Origin: Bradyrhizobium sediminis
Lineage (GTDB): Bacteria > Pseudomonadota > Alphaproteobacteria > Rhizobiales > Xanthobacteraceae
Assembly: GCF_018736085.1 (NCBI RefSeq)
Contig: NZ_CP076134.1
Location: 496,001-560,000 of the forward strand
DNA length: 64,000 bases
Reading direction: 5' to 3'
The position numbers and the translations under genes were made by a program. Below the pieces are notes generated by a model. The model made no database searches. It saw nothing but the letters and a program-made list of their open reading frames with translations, and had not been told where the DNA came from. Of this stretch, positions 7,831 to 15,574 are shown piece by piece (positions within the stretch are counted from its first letter, which is position 1; the number at the start of each line of letters is the position of its first letter).

Positions 7831-9368
7831 TGTCAGTAGCTCGTGATCTGTCGCCTGTTTGTAGCTCGTGAAGTGTCGTGTTTTTGGTGCCCCGGAACAA
7901 AGGGGGCACGATGGGCACGGCATCCATTCACGAGGGTGTACGACGGATGCGGTTTTCGAGTTTGCTGGATCGGACTGAGGCGAAGGAGCTGACGCAGGAG
8001 GCGGCGTCTGAGCTTCTGGGGATCAACGTGCGGACGTTCCAACGTTGGGCGGAACGCTTTGAGGCGGAGGGCGATGACGGGCTGGTCGACCGGCGCATGG
8101 GCCGGCGATCACCGAGGCGTGCGCCGGAGGAAGAGCTGGAGCGGATGCTGGGGCTGTTCCGGGACAAGTACGCCGATTTCACGGTGAAGCACTTCCACGA
8201 GCAGCTGCAAAAGCGACATGGCTATGTGCTGGGCTACACGGTGACGAAGCTGGCCTTGCATGCTGCGGGCTTGGTGCAGAAGGCGCCGAAGCGTTCGGCG
8301 CACCGCAAGAAGCGTCCGCGCCGGCCGCTTCGGGGCATGCTGCTTCACCAGGACGGGTCGCGCCACGTCTGGATCGAAGGTCTGCCGGCGATGGACCTGA
8401 TCGTCACGATGGACGATGCGACGAGCGAGATCTACTCGATGCTGCTGGTCGAGGAAGAAGGGACGGCGTCGACGTTCCGGGCCTTGGGCGAGGTGATTGG
8501 CGAGCGTGGTCTGTTCTGCGCGCTCTACACCGATCGCGGCAGCCATTACTTCTACACCCCGAAGGCCGGCGCGAAGGTCTCGAAGACGCAACAAACCCAG
8601 GTGGGACGGGCTTTATCGCATCTTGGGATCGAGCATATCGCGGCCTATTCGCCGCAGGCGCGCGGGCGTTCAGAGCGGGTGTTCGGCACGCTGCAGGGCC
8701 GGCTGCCGAAGGATCTGCGGCTCGCCGGGATCAGGACGGTCGAGGCCGCCAATGCGTGGTTGAAGGCGCATTACATCGCCGAGCATAATGCGGCGTTTGC
8801 GATCGTGGCCGAACAGCAAGGCACGGCGTTCGTAGCCGACCGGCACGAGGCCTGGCGCGAAGCGCTGTGCGTGATCGAAGAGCGAACCGTCGCCAACGAC
8901 AACACGATCGCATGGAGCGGCCGGCGGCTGCAGTTGCCGGAGAGCCGGCTCAGGCCCCACTTCGTCAAGGCCGTGGTGCGGGTTCACGGGTATCCCGATG
9001 GCACCGTGGGCGTGTTCCTTGGCCCGCACCGATTGGCGAGGTTTGCCGCCGATGGACAGCAGATCAGCCCCGACGCGCCTCAGCCTGGCAGCGTGCTCGG
9101 AGCCGTCAAGGACAAGCCCTTACGGGCGCGCAAGTGCGCGTCCTTGACCGCTCCTGCGCGCGCCGCCGTCGAGATAGCGCGGGTCGGGGCGGAGAAACGG
9201 GCTTCAAGTCAAACAAAGAAACCAACCCGAGGGGCTAACCTGCCACCAATATCCATGGCATGACCAAACCGGCGGAACCGTCCACGCCTTCCGGCTCCTC
9301 CGAAACTCAATAACGAAGGCGACAGATCACGAGCTACAAAAATACGACAACTTCACCCGCTACGGACA
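7831..9368 (+). mobile_element. Insertion sequence, ISNCY/IS1202 superfamily (ISTde1-like)
   Basis: The left end TGTCAGTAGCTCGTGATCTG and the reverse complement of the right end (TGTCCGTAGCGGGTGAAGTT) are related terminal repeats. In both, inner copies of GTAGCTCGTGA and a TGTCG word follow. The element is about 1.54 kb with a single transposase gene. It is flanked by a 16-bp direct repeat and separates the promoter side of the pseudo-caspase gene from the lactonase-like gene. It appears intact and recent, since both flanking copies are identical. Confidence 0.82.
7878..9263 (+). CDS. ISNCY family transposase
   Basis: The 461-residue protein begins with a helix-turn-helix region (RTEAKELTQEAASELL, GINVRTFQRWAERFE) followed by a second DNA-binding domain. 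A DDE integrase core then spans about residues 150-320 (MDLIVTMDDATSEIYSMLLV, LYTDRGSHYF, YSPQARGRSERVFGTLQGRL). The aspartates in MDDA and TDRG and the glutamate of RGRSERVFG fit the catalytic triad. The frame is uninterrupted, so the element may be active. ATG at 7878 gives a basic N-terminus; a later start at MGTASIHEG would also be possible. Confidence 0.92.
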   Translation: MFLVPRNKGGTMGTASIHEGVRRMRFSSLLDRTEAKELTQEAASELLGINVRTFQRWAERFEAEGDDGLVDRRMGRRSPRRAPEEELERMLGLFRDKYADFTVKHFHEQLQKRHGYVLGYTVTKLALHAAGLVQKAPKRSAHRKKRPRRPLRGMLLHQDGSRHVWIEGLPAMDLIVTMDDATSEIYSMLLVEEEGTASTFRALGEVIGERGLFCALYTDRGSHYFYTPKAGAKVSKTQQTQVGRALSHLGIEHIAAYSPQARGRSERVFGTLQGRLPKDLRLAGIRTVEAANAWLKAHYIAEHNAAFAIVAEQQGTAFVADRHEAWREALCVIEERTVANDNTIAWSGRRLQLPESRLRPHFVKAVVRVHGYPDGTVGVFLGPHRLARFAADGQQISPDAPQPGSVLGAVKDKPLRARKCASLTAPARAAVEIARVGAEKRASSQTKKPTRGANLPPISMA

Positions 9369-9384
9369 ACCGGGGGCGCCGAGC
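9369..9384. repeat. Right copy of the 16-bp target-site duplication
   Basis: This is identical to 7815-7830 and abuts the right end of the insertion sequence. Confidence 0.75.
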
Positions 9385-9654
9385 CTGTCAACTGGTTGTG
9401 AAGCTGATCGTAATTGCGACAATTAATCGCGACGAGGCATGGGAATAAACCGTGACACGGATCGGGCGGTCCCGTGATCGCGGGTGCAGGCGTTCGGGTG
9501 CGGGTGCATTGCAGCGGGCAGGGCAGGGGATCGGGCGCATCGCGGGTTCTCCTGCCGCGCGACCGTGGAGCCGCCGCGAACCGTTCGGTTTGACCTTTCG
9601 GATCGGTGGTGGCTTGGTGCCGCAATCGGAAAATCAGGAAGAAAAGTACAGCCG

Positions 9655-10461
9655 ATGGGAAACGCCTACGAGATCTACGCCCTGCGCTATGCGACGATGT
9701 CGCCGCGCACCCCCCACATGAACTACCTGCTGCCGGATCCCCACGAAACCACGGCGCAAGACCTCGATTATTTCGTCTGGCTGATCCGCGGAAACGGCCG
9801 CGATATTCTGGTCGACACCGGCTTCAATGCGGAGGAGGCGCAGGCGCGCAGCCGCAAGCTCACGCTCAATCCGGTCGATGCGCTGGCGCGCTTCGGCGTC
9901 GACGCCGGCGCCATCAGGGATGTCGTCGTCACGCATCTGCATTACGATCACGCCGGCAATCTCGATCGCTTCCCCAATGCGCGGTTTCATCTGCAGGACC
10001 GCGAGATGAGCTATGCGACCGGGCGCTGCATGTGCCAGGGCCTGCTGCGGCATCCGTTTTCGGTGGAGCACGTCACGCTGATGGTGCGGCACGTCTTCAG
10101 CGAGCGCGTCACCTTCCACAACGGCGATGGCGAGGTTGCGCCCGGCGTGACGCTGCATCGGGTCGGCGGCCACTCCGACGGCCTGCAGGTGGTGCGGGTC
10201 GAGACCGCGCGCGGCCCGGTGGTGCTGGCGTCGGACGCCTCGCATTACTACGGCAACATGCATCGCCGCAGCCCGTTCCCGATCATCTACAATCTCGGCG
10301 ACATGTTCGAAGGCTGGGATATCGCGCAGCGCCTGGCCGGTCATCCCGACCGCGTCATTCCCGGGCATGATCCCCTGGTCTGCGACATCTATCCGCGCGC
10401 CGGCGACAACGCCGATGCATTTGCCCTGCACCTGCCGCCGTCACGTTCCTTCGTCAAATAA
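9655..10461 (+). CDS. N-acyl homoserine lactonase-like metallo-beta-lactamase-fold hydrolase
   Basis: I place the start at MGNAYEIYALRYA because the upstream extension of the frame is Arg-rich and unlike the family. The 268-residue protein has the complete dinuclear zinc motif H94-x-H96-x-D98-H99 (VVTHLHYDHAGN), a downstream GGHSDGLQVV and a final PGHDPLV. Closest in style to AttM/AiiA lactonases, which open the ring of quorum-sensing acyl homoserine lactones. Related enzymes use other lactones, and its neighbour is a beta-hydroxyacid dehydrogenase, so a catabolic lactone is equally possible. Confidence 0.78.
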   Translation: MGNAYEIYALRYATMSPRTPHMNYLLPDPHETTAQDLDYFVWLIRGNGRDILVDTGFNAEEAQARSRKLTLNPVDALARFGVDAGAIRDVVVTHLHYDHAGNLDRFPNARFHLQDREMSYATGRCMCQGLLRHPFSVEHVTLMVRHVFSERVTFHNGDGEVAPGVTLHRVGGHSDGLQVVRVETARGPVVLASDASHYYGNMHRRSPFPIIYNLGDMFEGWDIAQRLAGHPDRVIPGHDPLVCDIYPRAGDNADAFALHLPPSRSFVK

Positions 10462-10531
10462 CAAGGCGTTTTCGAGCGAAGCGGGTACCGGTCCGCAATC
10501 GGGAAATCGCCAAAACAATAAAGAGCAAACT
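10462..10531. repeat. Intergenic mosaic repeat, family A (short copy)
   Basis: GGCGTTTTCGAGCGAAGCGG, then GTACCGGTCCGC and CGCCAAAACAATAAAGAGC follow the word order of the copies at 5296 and 34436 but lack the terminal hairpin. It fills the gap between the lactonase-like and dehydrogenase genes. Confidence 0.5.
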
Positions 10532-10532
10532 C

Positions 10533-11414
10533 ATGCCAGACTACAAGACCATCGGTTTCATCGGCCTCGGCGTGATGGGCGAGCCGATCTGCCGCAACCT
10601 CGTCAGGAAAAGCGGCGCGCCCGTGATTGCCTTCGACCTTTCACCGGAGCCGCTGGCACGGCTGGCCGCCGATGGCGCCGCTGTCGCCGTGTCTGTCGCC
10701 GACGTCGTCAACAACAGCGACATCGTGTTCCTGTGCCTGCCCAGCGCCAAACACGTGCACGCGGTGTTCAATGGCGACGGCATCCTGAAGAATATCCGCA
10801 AGGGCCAGGTCGTGGTCGATCTCGGCACCTCTTCGGTCAACCAGACCCGGGATTTCGCAAAACAGTTGCAGGCCAGGGGCGCGACCTGGGCCGACGCGCC
10901 GATCGCGCGCACCCGCCAGGCGGCGCAGGACGGCACGCTCAGCGTCATGGTCGGCGCCACGGGCGAAATCTTCGCCGCGATCGAGCCCCTGATCCGCTGC
11001 TTTGCCACCGACGTCACCAACTGCGGCGGCGTTGGCGCCGGGCAGGTGACAAAAATCCTCAACAACATGGTGCTGTTCGAAACCGTCAATGCGCTTTCCG
11101 AAGCGGTGGCGCTGGCCAAACACAACGGCGTCGATCCGGCGCTGCTGCTCGATACCCTGTCGAAGGGATCGGCCGACAGCTTCGCGCTGCGCAATCACGG
11201 CATGAAGGCGATCGTACCGGGCAGTTTTCCCGAACGCGCCTTCTCGACCGAATATGCCTTGAAGGATCTGTCTTACGCGCTGGAACTGGCCCGTGACGCC
11301 GGCATCGAAATCCGCGGCGCCGAGCTGACCGGCAGGATTTTGCAGGAAGCGATCGATGCCGGCTCGGGCGGGGCGTATTTTCCCGTCATCGCGAAGTATG
11401 TTGATCGGGGATAG
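10533..11414 (+). CDS. NAD(P)-dependent beta-hydroxyacid dehydrogenase (3-hydroxyisobutyrate dehydrogenase family)
   Basis: The 293-residue protein has an N-terminal Rossmann motif (IGFIGLGVMGEPICRNL). The family substrate-binding segment DAPIARTRQAAQDGTLSVMV is present, though the usual Ser-Gly-Gly is replaced by Ala-Arg-Thr. The catalytic lysine lies in GAGQVTKILNNM (K174). The C-terminal helical domain follows. Members oxidise 3-hydroxyisobutyrate, tartronate semialdehyde or related acids. The altered substrate loop argues against a simple 3-hydroxyisobutyrate enzyme. It sits between a lactonase-like hydrolase and a RidA protein on the same strand. Confidence 0.88.
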   Translation: MPDYKTIGFIGLGVMGEPICRNLVRKSGAPVIAFDLSPEPLARLAADGAAVAVSVADVVNNSDIVFLCLPSAKHVHAVFNGDGILKNIRKGQVVVDLGTSSVNQTRDFAKQLQARGATWADAPIARTRQAAQDGTLSVMVGATGEIFAAIEPLIRCFATDVTNCGGVGAGQVTKILNNMVLFETVNALSEAVALAKHNGVDPALLLDTLSKGSADSFALRNHGMKAIVPGSFPERAFSTEYALKDLSYALELARDAGIEIRGAELTGRILQEAIDAGSGGAYFPVIAKYVDRG

Positions 11415-11418
11415 TTGT

Positions 11419-11557
11419 CGTCATTCCGGGGCGATGCCAACGGGTCCGCGCAAAGCGCGGCCCGATGACAGGCTCCGCATCGAACCTCAGATGTGCAATT
11501 GCACATCGGGGAATCTCGAGATTCCGGGTTCGCATCTCCGATGCGCCCCGGAATGAC
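11419..11557. repeat. Intergenic repeat, family B, copy 1
   Basis: The element is bounded by CGTCATTCCGGGG and its inverse CCCCGGAATGAC and has the 18-bp perfect palindrome GATGTGCAATTGCACATC at 11490-11507. Related copies are at 16942, 20588 and 24219. It resembles a folded REP/BIME-like element. Confidence 0.8.
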
Positions 11558-11570
11558 AATGGAGCTAGCC

Positions 11571-11915
11571 ATGATCACCCGCTTTCCCGGCCTTACGCCG
11601 ACACGCAGCCGCGCCGTCGTTCATGGCGACCTCGTGCTCACGGTGGCGGTCGCGCCCGATCCGGTGACCTCCTCGATGTATGAACAGAGCGCAAAGGCGC
11701 TGGCCCGCATCGACGAGAGCCTCGCGCTGTGTGGCTCGGACAAGAGCAAGATCCTTTCGGCGATCGTCTACATCACCGACATGAAGCGCAAGAGCGAGAT
11801 GAACCGCGCCTGGGACGAATGGGTCGACGCCAGGAATCCTCCGATGCGGGCCTGCATCGGCGTCGATCTCGAACCGCCGCATATTGTGGAGATCGTGGTG
11901 ACGGCAGTGAAGTGA
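11571..11915 (+). CDS. RidA family protein (reactive enamine/imine deaminase)
   Basis: I start at MITRFPGLTP because GGAG lies 7 bases upstream and the longer frame runs into the family B repeat. The 114-residue protein keeps the RidA fold landmarks: SSMYEQSAKALARIDESLAL, KSKILSAIVYITDM, and the C-terminal signature RACIGVDLEPPHIVEIVV with the Arg and Glu used for deaminating enamines and imines. RidA proteins remove toxic 2-aminoacrylate-type intermediates. In this position it may serve the neighbouring catabolic genes. Confidence 0.86.
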   Translation: MITRFPGLTPTRSRAVVHGDLVLTVAVAPDPVTSSMYEQSAKALARIDESLALCGSDKSKILSAIVYITDMKRKSEMNRAWDEWVDARNPPMRACIGVDLEPPHIVEIVVTAVK

Positions 11916-11951
11916 GCCGGCCTCTATGGCGCCCGGCCGTGACGCAAACTG

Positions 11952-12524
11952 TCAATACGCGTCCTTGACGCCCGCTTCCTTCGCCGTCTGCACCAGGTCG
12001 AGGCTTTTCTCGATCTTGCCGAGCATGGCTGCGAAAGTTTTCCGCTCCTGCGCCGAGAGGCAGGACAGGATCTCCTGCTCCCGGCGCAACAGGCGCGGGA
12101 TCAGTTCCCGGTACAGCGCCTTGCCCTTTTGCGTCATGCGCAGCGCAAACTCGCGACGGTCGTCCGCGTTCGCGACCCGTTCCACGAGCTGCCGCTGCAT
12201 CAGCGTGGTGACGGCGCGGCTGATGGTGGATTTGTGGGTTCGGGTGCAGTGCGAAATGTATTGCGCGCTGCAGGCCTCGTCGCGGAAACCGAGCGTCGCC
12301 AGCACGCGCCATTCCGGAATGTCGAGCCCGTAGCGCTCCTGATATTCGCTGGAGAGCGCGGAGGAGACCTCGGCCGCCAGCCGGTTCAGCCGGAACGGCA
12401 CAAAGCCGAAGAGGTCGAGCTTCGAGCTTTCTCCGGGCACGTCTTCTTCGCGCGAACCGGCGCCCACTTCGCTCGAAAACGCCTTTGGCAAGAATCGCTC
12501 CAATTTGAGTTGACGGCCGCACAC
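11952..12524 (-). CDS. MarR family transcriptional regulator of the aromatic cluster
   Basis: The 190-residue protein has a winged-helix MarR domain at about residues 45-170 (WRVLATLGFRDEACSAQYIS, TRTHKSTISRAVTTLMQRQL, then the wing NADDRREFALRMTQKGKALY). It is divergently transcribed from the flavin hydroxylase gene. The 80-base gap between them holds a near-palindrome and further half-sites, a typical arrangement for a MarR repressor relieved by an aromatic ligand. Control of the hydroxylase operon and of itself is inferred from this layout. Confidence 0.9.
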   Translation of the reverse strand: MCGRQLKLERFLPKAFSSEVGAGSREEDVPGESSKLDLFGFVPFRLNRLAAEVSSALSSEYQERYGLDIPEWRVLATLGFRDEACSAQYISHCTRTHKSTISRAVTTLMQRQLVERVANADDRREFALRMTQKGKALYRELIPRLLRREQEILSCLSAQERKTFAAMLGKIEKSLDLVQTAKEAGVKDAY

Positions 12525-12539
12525 CCAAAGGGTTTAAGA

Positions 12540-12557
12540 TAGTTGCAGGTGCGACTA
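12540..12557. promoter_or_regulatory. Candidate MarR operator in the divergent promoter region
   Basis: TAGTTGCA-GG-TGCGACTA is an inverted repeat with one mismatch between arms. The half-site AGTCGCA recurs at 12566-12572 and 12584-12590. All lie between the start of the MarR gene and the ATG of the hydroxylase. Confidence 0.6.
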
Positions 12558-12604
12558 ATTAGCAGAGTCGCAGGCCCTTGGCTAGTCGCAAGGTTGGTAG
12601 CCGC

Positions 12605-14221
12605 ATGGCGCAGCAGTCCCACATCCAGTTCGGTTACCAGCGTCATTCCGATCAGGATCGCCGTGACGGCGACGCGGCGCGTCATCAGGTGGTCGTGGTC
12701 GGCGCCGGACCGGTCGGGCTGTCGTTCGCGATCGATCTGGCGCAGCGCGGCCATCGCGTCGTGCTGCTCGACGATGCCGACCGGATCGGCGAGGGCTCGC
12801 GGGCGATCTGCTTCTCCAAGCGCTCGCTGGAATATTGGGACCGGCTCGGCATCGGCCAGCGCATGGTCGACAAGGGCGTGGTCTGGAGCGTCGGCAAGAT
12901 CTTTCACGGCGCCTCGCAGCTCTACCAGTTCAACCTGCTGCCGGAGGAGGGGCACAAGCGGCCCGCCTTCATCAACCTCCAGCAATTCTATGCCGAGGCC
13001 TATCTGGTGGACCGGGTGCGGGAGCTTGCCGCGATCGACCTGCGCTGGCGCAACAAGGTGACCGGGCTGGAGCAGCGCAACGATCATTCGGTGCTGACGG
13101 TCGACACCCCCGACGGACCCTATCGGCTGCGCGCCGACTATCTCGTCGCCTGCGACGGCGCCCGGTCGCCGCTGCGGCAGATGGTGGGCGCGGAATTCGC
13201 CGGCAAAGTCTTCGAGGATCAGTTTCTGATCGCCGACGTCAAGATGAGCGCGGAATTTCCGACCGAGCGCTGGTTCTGGTTCGACCCGCCGTTCCATGCC
13301 GGCCGGTCGGCACTGTTGCACCGGCAACCGGACGACATCTGGCGGATCGATCTGCAGCTCAGTCCGGATGCGGATCCCGCGGTCGAGAAACGGCCGGAGA
13401 ATGTGCGGCCGCGGATCGCGCGCATGCTCGGGCATGACAAGTTCGATTTCGAATGGATATCGCTGTACAAGTTTCAGTGCCGGCGGATGGACAAGTTCAT
13501 CCATGGCCGCGTGATCTTTGCTGGCGATTCCGCGCACCAGGTCTCGCCGTTCGGCGCGAGGGGCGCCAATTCGGGTCTTGAAGACGCCGAGAACCTCGCC
13601 TGGAAACTCGACCGCGTGCTGCGGAAGTTGTCGCCGGAGGCCTTGCTCGAGAGTTATCATCTCGAGCGCAGCGCTGCGGCCGACGAGAACATTCGCGAAT
13701 CGACCCGATCGACCGACTTCATGGCGCCGGTTTCGCGGCAGGAAGCGCGGCTGCGCAAAGCGGTGCTGTCGCTCGCCAAGGAAACCGAATTCGGCAAGCG
13801 CATGATCAATGCCGGCCGGCTCTCGGTTCCCTCGATCTACGATTCGCCGTTGTCGACGGCCGACTCAGAGACGTGGCGCGGCGGCCCGCGGCCCGGCGCT
13901 TCGATGCCGGACGCGCCGGTTGCCGAGCGATCCGGCGATCCCACATATTTGACCGACGCCTTCATCGAAGCGGGAAAGCGGTTCACGTTGCTGGAGTTCG
14001 CCAATGGCGCGGCGCCCGAGGTGCCTGATGGCGTCGGCGTGATCCGGATCGGCGGCAAGGATGGCCTTGCCGATCCCGCCGGCCTGGTTGGCGCGCGCTA
14101 CGATGCCGAGCCCGGCACCGCCTATTTGCTGCGGCCGGACGGCTATGTCGCCGCGCGCTTCCGGCAGCCGACTCGATCAGCGCTCGACGCCGCGCTGGCG
14201 CGCGCTACCGGCACGAATTGA
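12605..14221 (+). CDS. FAD-dependent aromatic hydroxylase (MhpA/MhaA-like)
   Basis: I use the ATG at 12605; the frame also allows a TTG at 12578, but that would lie among the candidate operator half-sites. The 538-residue protein has the FAD-binding GxGxxG motif (VVVVGAGPVGLSFAIDLAQRG), the DG motif (LVACDGARSPLRQMVGAEF) and the GD motif (RVIFAGDSAHQVSPFGARG) of class A flavin monooxygenases. A thioredoxin-like C-terminal domain follows. Given the homogentisate genes downstream and the tiny DUF2783 partner, it may hydroxylate 3-hydroxyphenylacetate to homogentisate, as MhaA of Pseudomonas putida does. That substrate is inference. Confidence 0.85.
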   Translation: MAQQSHIQFGYQRHSDQDRRDGDAARHQVVVVGAGPVGLSFAIDLAQRGHRVVLLDDADRIGEGSRAICFSKRSLEYWDRLGIGQRMVDKGVVWSVGKIFHGASQLYQFNLLPEEGHKRPAFINLQQFYAEAYLVDRVRELAAIDLRWRNKVTGLEQRNDHSVLTVDTPDGPYRLRADYLVACDGARSPLRQMVGAEFAGKVFEDQFLIADVKMSAEFPTERWFWFDPPFHAGRSALLHRQPDDIWRIDLQLSPDADPAVEKRPENVRPRIARMLGHDKFDFEWISLYKFQCRRMDKFIHGRVIFAGDSAHQVSPFGARGANSGLEDAENLAWKLDRVLRKLSPEALLESYHLERSAAADENIRESTRSTDFMAPVSRQEARLRKAVLSLAKETEFGKRMINAGRLSVPSIYDSPLSTADSETWRGGPRPGASMPDAPVAERSGDPTYLTDAFIEAGKRFTLLEFANGAAPEVPDGVGVIRIGGKDGLADPAGLVGARYDAEPGTAYLLRPDGYVAARFRQPTRSALDAALARATGTN

Positions 14222-14231
14222 GGTTCCGGTC

Positions 14232-14462
14232 ATGGCATTATCCACCTCATCGAATTTCGCCAAGCCGGACGATGCGTTTCGCGCCGTGGTCGAAGCGCAT
14301 CGCGGCCTGAGCGACGAGCAGAGCGCCGATCTCGACGCGGCGCTGGTCCTCATTCTGGCCAATCACATCGGCGATCTCGCCGTGCTGCGCGAAGCGATTT
14401 CGCTGGCGCAGCGGCGGATGGCGGATGCGAGCCAGCAACAACAGCAGCAACAACAGCAATAG
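14232..14462 (+). CDS. DUF2783 small protein, possible hydroxylase coupling partner
   Basis: The 76-residue protein starts 10 bases after the hydroxylase stop, so both belong to one operon. Its body is helical (DDAFRAVVEAHRGLSDEQSA, then ALVLILANHIGDLAVLREAI) and fits the DUF2783 family. The last nine residues are all glutamine, encoded by a run of CAA and CAG codons. By analogy with the MhaA-MhaB pair, where a very small coupling protein is needed by the flavin hydroxylase, it may act with the upstream enzyme. No domain of known function is visible. Confidence 0.8.
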   Translation: MALSTSSNFAKPDDAFRAVVEAHRGLSDEQSADLDAALVLILANHIGDLAVLREAISLAQRRMADASQQQQQQQQQ

Positions 14463-14483
14463 TAGCATGAACATGCCCAAGAC

Positions 14484-14581
14484 CGTCATTGCGAGCGAAG
14501 CGAAGCAATCCATCTTTCTCGTTTCTTGCGAAGAGAAAGAGAAAGCTGGATTGCTTCGTCGCTTCGCTCCTCGCAATGACG
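14484..14581. repeat. Intergenic inverted repeat, family C, copy 1
   Basis: CGTCATTGCGAGCGAAGCG at the left pairs with CGCTCCTCGCAATGACG at the right, with further pairing of AAGCAATCC and GGATTGCTT inside. The same kind of element occurs at 18355-18439. The RNA would fold into one long hairpin. Confidence 0.7.
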
Positions 14582-14618
14582 GGAATGGACACAGAGTCTC
14601 ACACAGGGAATTGAACTA

Positions 14619-15572
14619 ATGGCAAAAGGTTTCGCATCGACGACCGACATGGCGGAGAAGAAAATCACCTTCTCCGAGATCGGCACCGACCTCTATGCCT
14701 TCACCGCCGAGGGCGATCCCAATTCGGCCGTGATCGTCGGCGACGACGGCTGCCTCGTGTTCGACGCGCAGGCGACGCCGGCGATGGCCAACAAGGTGAT
14801 CGAGCGGGTGCGCAAGGTCACCGACAAGCCGATCAAATATGTGGTGCTGTCGCATTATCACGCGGTGCGGGTGCTTGGCGCCTCCGCCTACAAGGCGCAA
14901 GGCATCATCGCCTCGCAGGAAACTTACCGGCTGATCGAAGAGCGCGGCCAGCAGGACTGGGATTCCGAATACGGCCGCTTTCCGCGGCTGTTCCAGGATG
15001 CCGAGAGTATCCCCGGCCTGACCTGGCCGACGCTCACTTTCGAAGGCGAGATGTCGATCTATCTCGGCAAGCGCGAAGTGCGGCTGATGCAGCTCGGCGC
15101 GGGGCACACCTCCGGCGATATCGTGGCGTGGGTGCCGGATGCCGAAGTGATGTTTTCCGGCGACCTGATCGAATATCATTCCGCCTGTTATTGCGGCGAC
15201 GCGCATCTGCGCGAATGGCCGATGACGCTCAACGAAATTCGCGCCTTCAATCCCAAGGCGATCGCGCCGGGACGCGGCGACGCGCTCAAGGGTGTCGCCA
15301 CCGGGCGCGAGGCGATCGCGATGACGCGCGATTTCGTCACCACGCTCTACGGCGCGGCCGAATCGGCGGTCGCCAAGGGGCGCAGCCTCAAGGAAACCTG
15401 GGCGGCGGCCCGCGAGGTGATGGATCCGAAGTTTTCCAGCTTCGCGATCTACGAGCACTGCCTGCCGTTCAACGTCTCGCGCGCGTTCGACGAAGCGTCG
15501 GGGATCGACGATCCCGTGATCTGGACCGACAAACGCGACCAGGAAATGTGGGCCGCCTTGCAAGGAGGATGA
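14619..15572 (+). CDS. Metallo-beta-lactamase-fold protein with an incomplete metal site
   Basis: The 317-residue protein has the MBL fold order. In the first metal motif H79-x-H81 is kept, but the following Asp-His is Val83-Arg84 ([11 protein letters not shown]). The third ligand H163 (GAGHTSGD) and D182 (FSGDLIE) are kept, while the last His of the usual PGHG is Arg219 (PGRG). The first metal site could still form and the second should not. It lies between the hydroxylase pair and hmgA and ends 2 bases before the hmgA start. Its role in the pathway is not known to me. The C-terminal helical part (about 225-300) is longer than in simple lactonases. Confidence 0.85.
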   Translation: MAKGFASTTDMAEKKITFSEIGTDLYAFTAEGDPNSAVIVGDDGCLVFDAQATPAMANKVIERVRKVTDKPIKYVVLSHYHAVRVLGASAYKAQGIIASQETYRLIEERGQQDWDSEYGRFPRLFQDAESIPGLTWPTLTFEGEMSIYLGKREVRLMQLGAGHTSGDIVAWVPDAEVMFSGDLIEYHSACYCGDAHLREWPMTLNEIRAFNPKAIAPGRGDALKGVATGREAIAMTRDFVTTLYGAAESAVAKGRSLKETWAAAREVMDPKFSSFAIYEHCLPFNVSRAFDEASGIDDPVIWTDKRDQEMWAALQGG

Positions 15573-15574
15573 CC

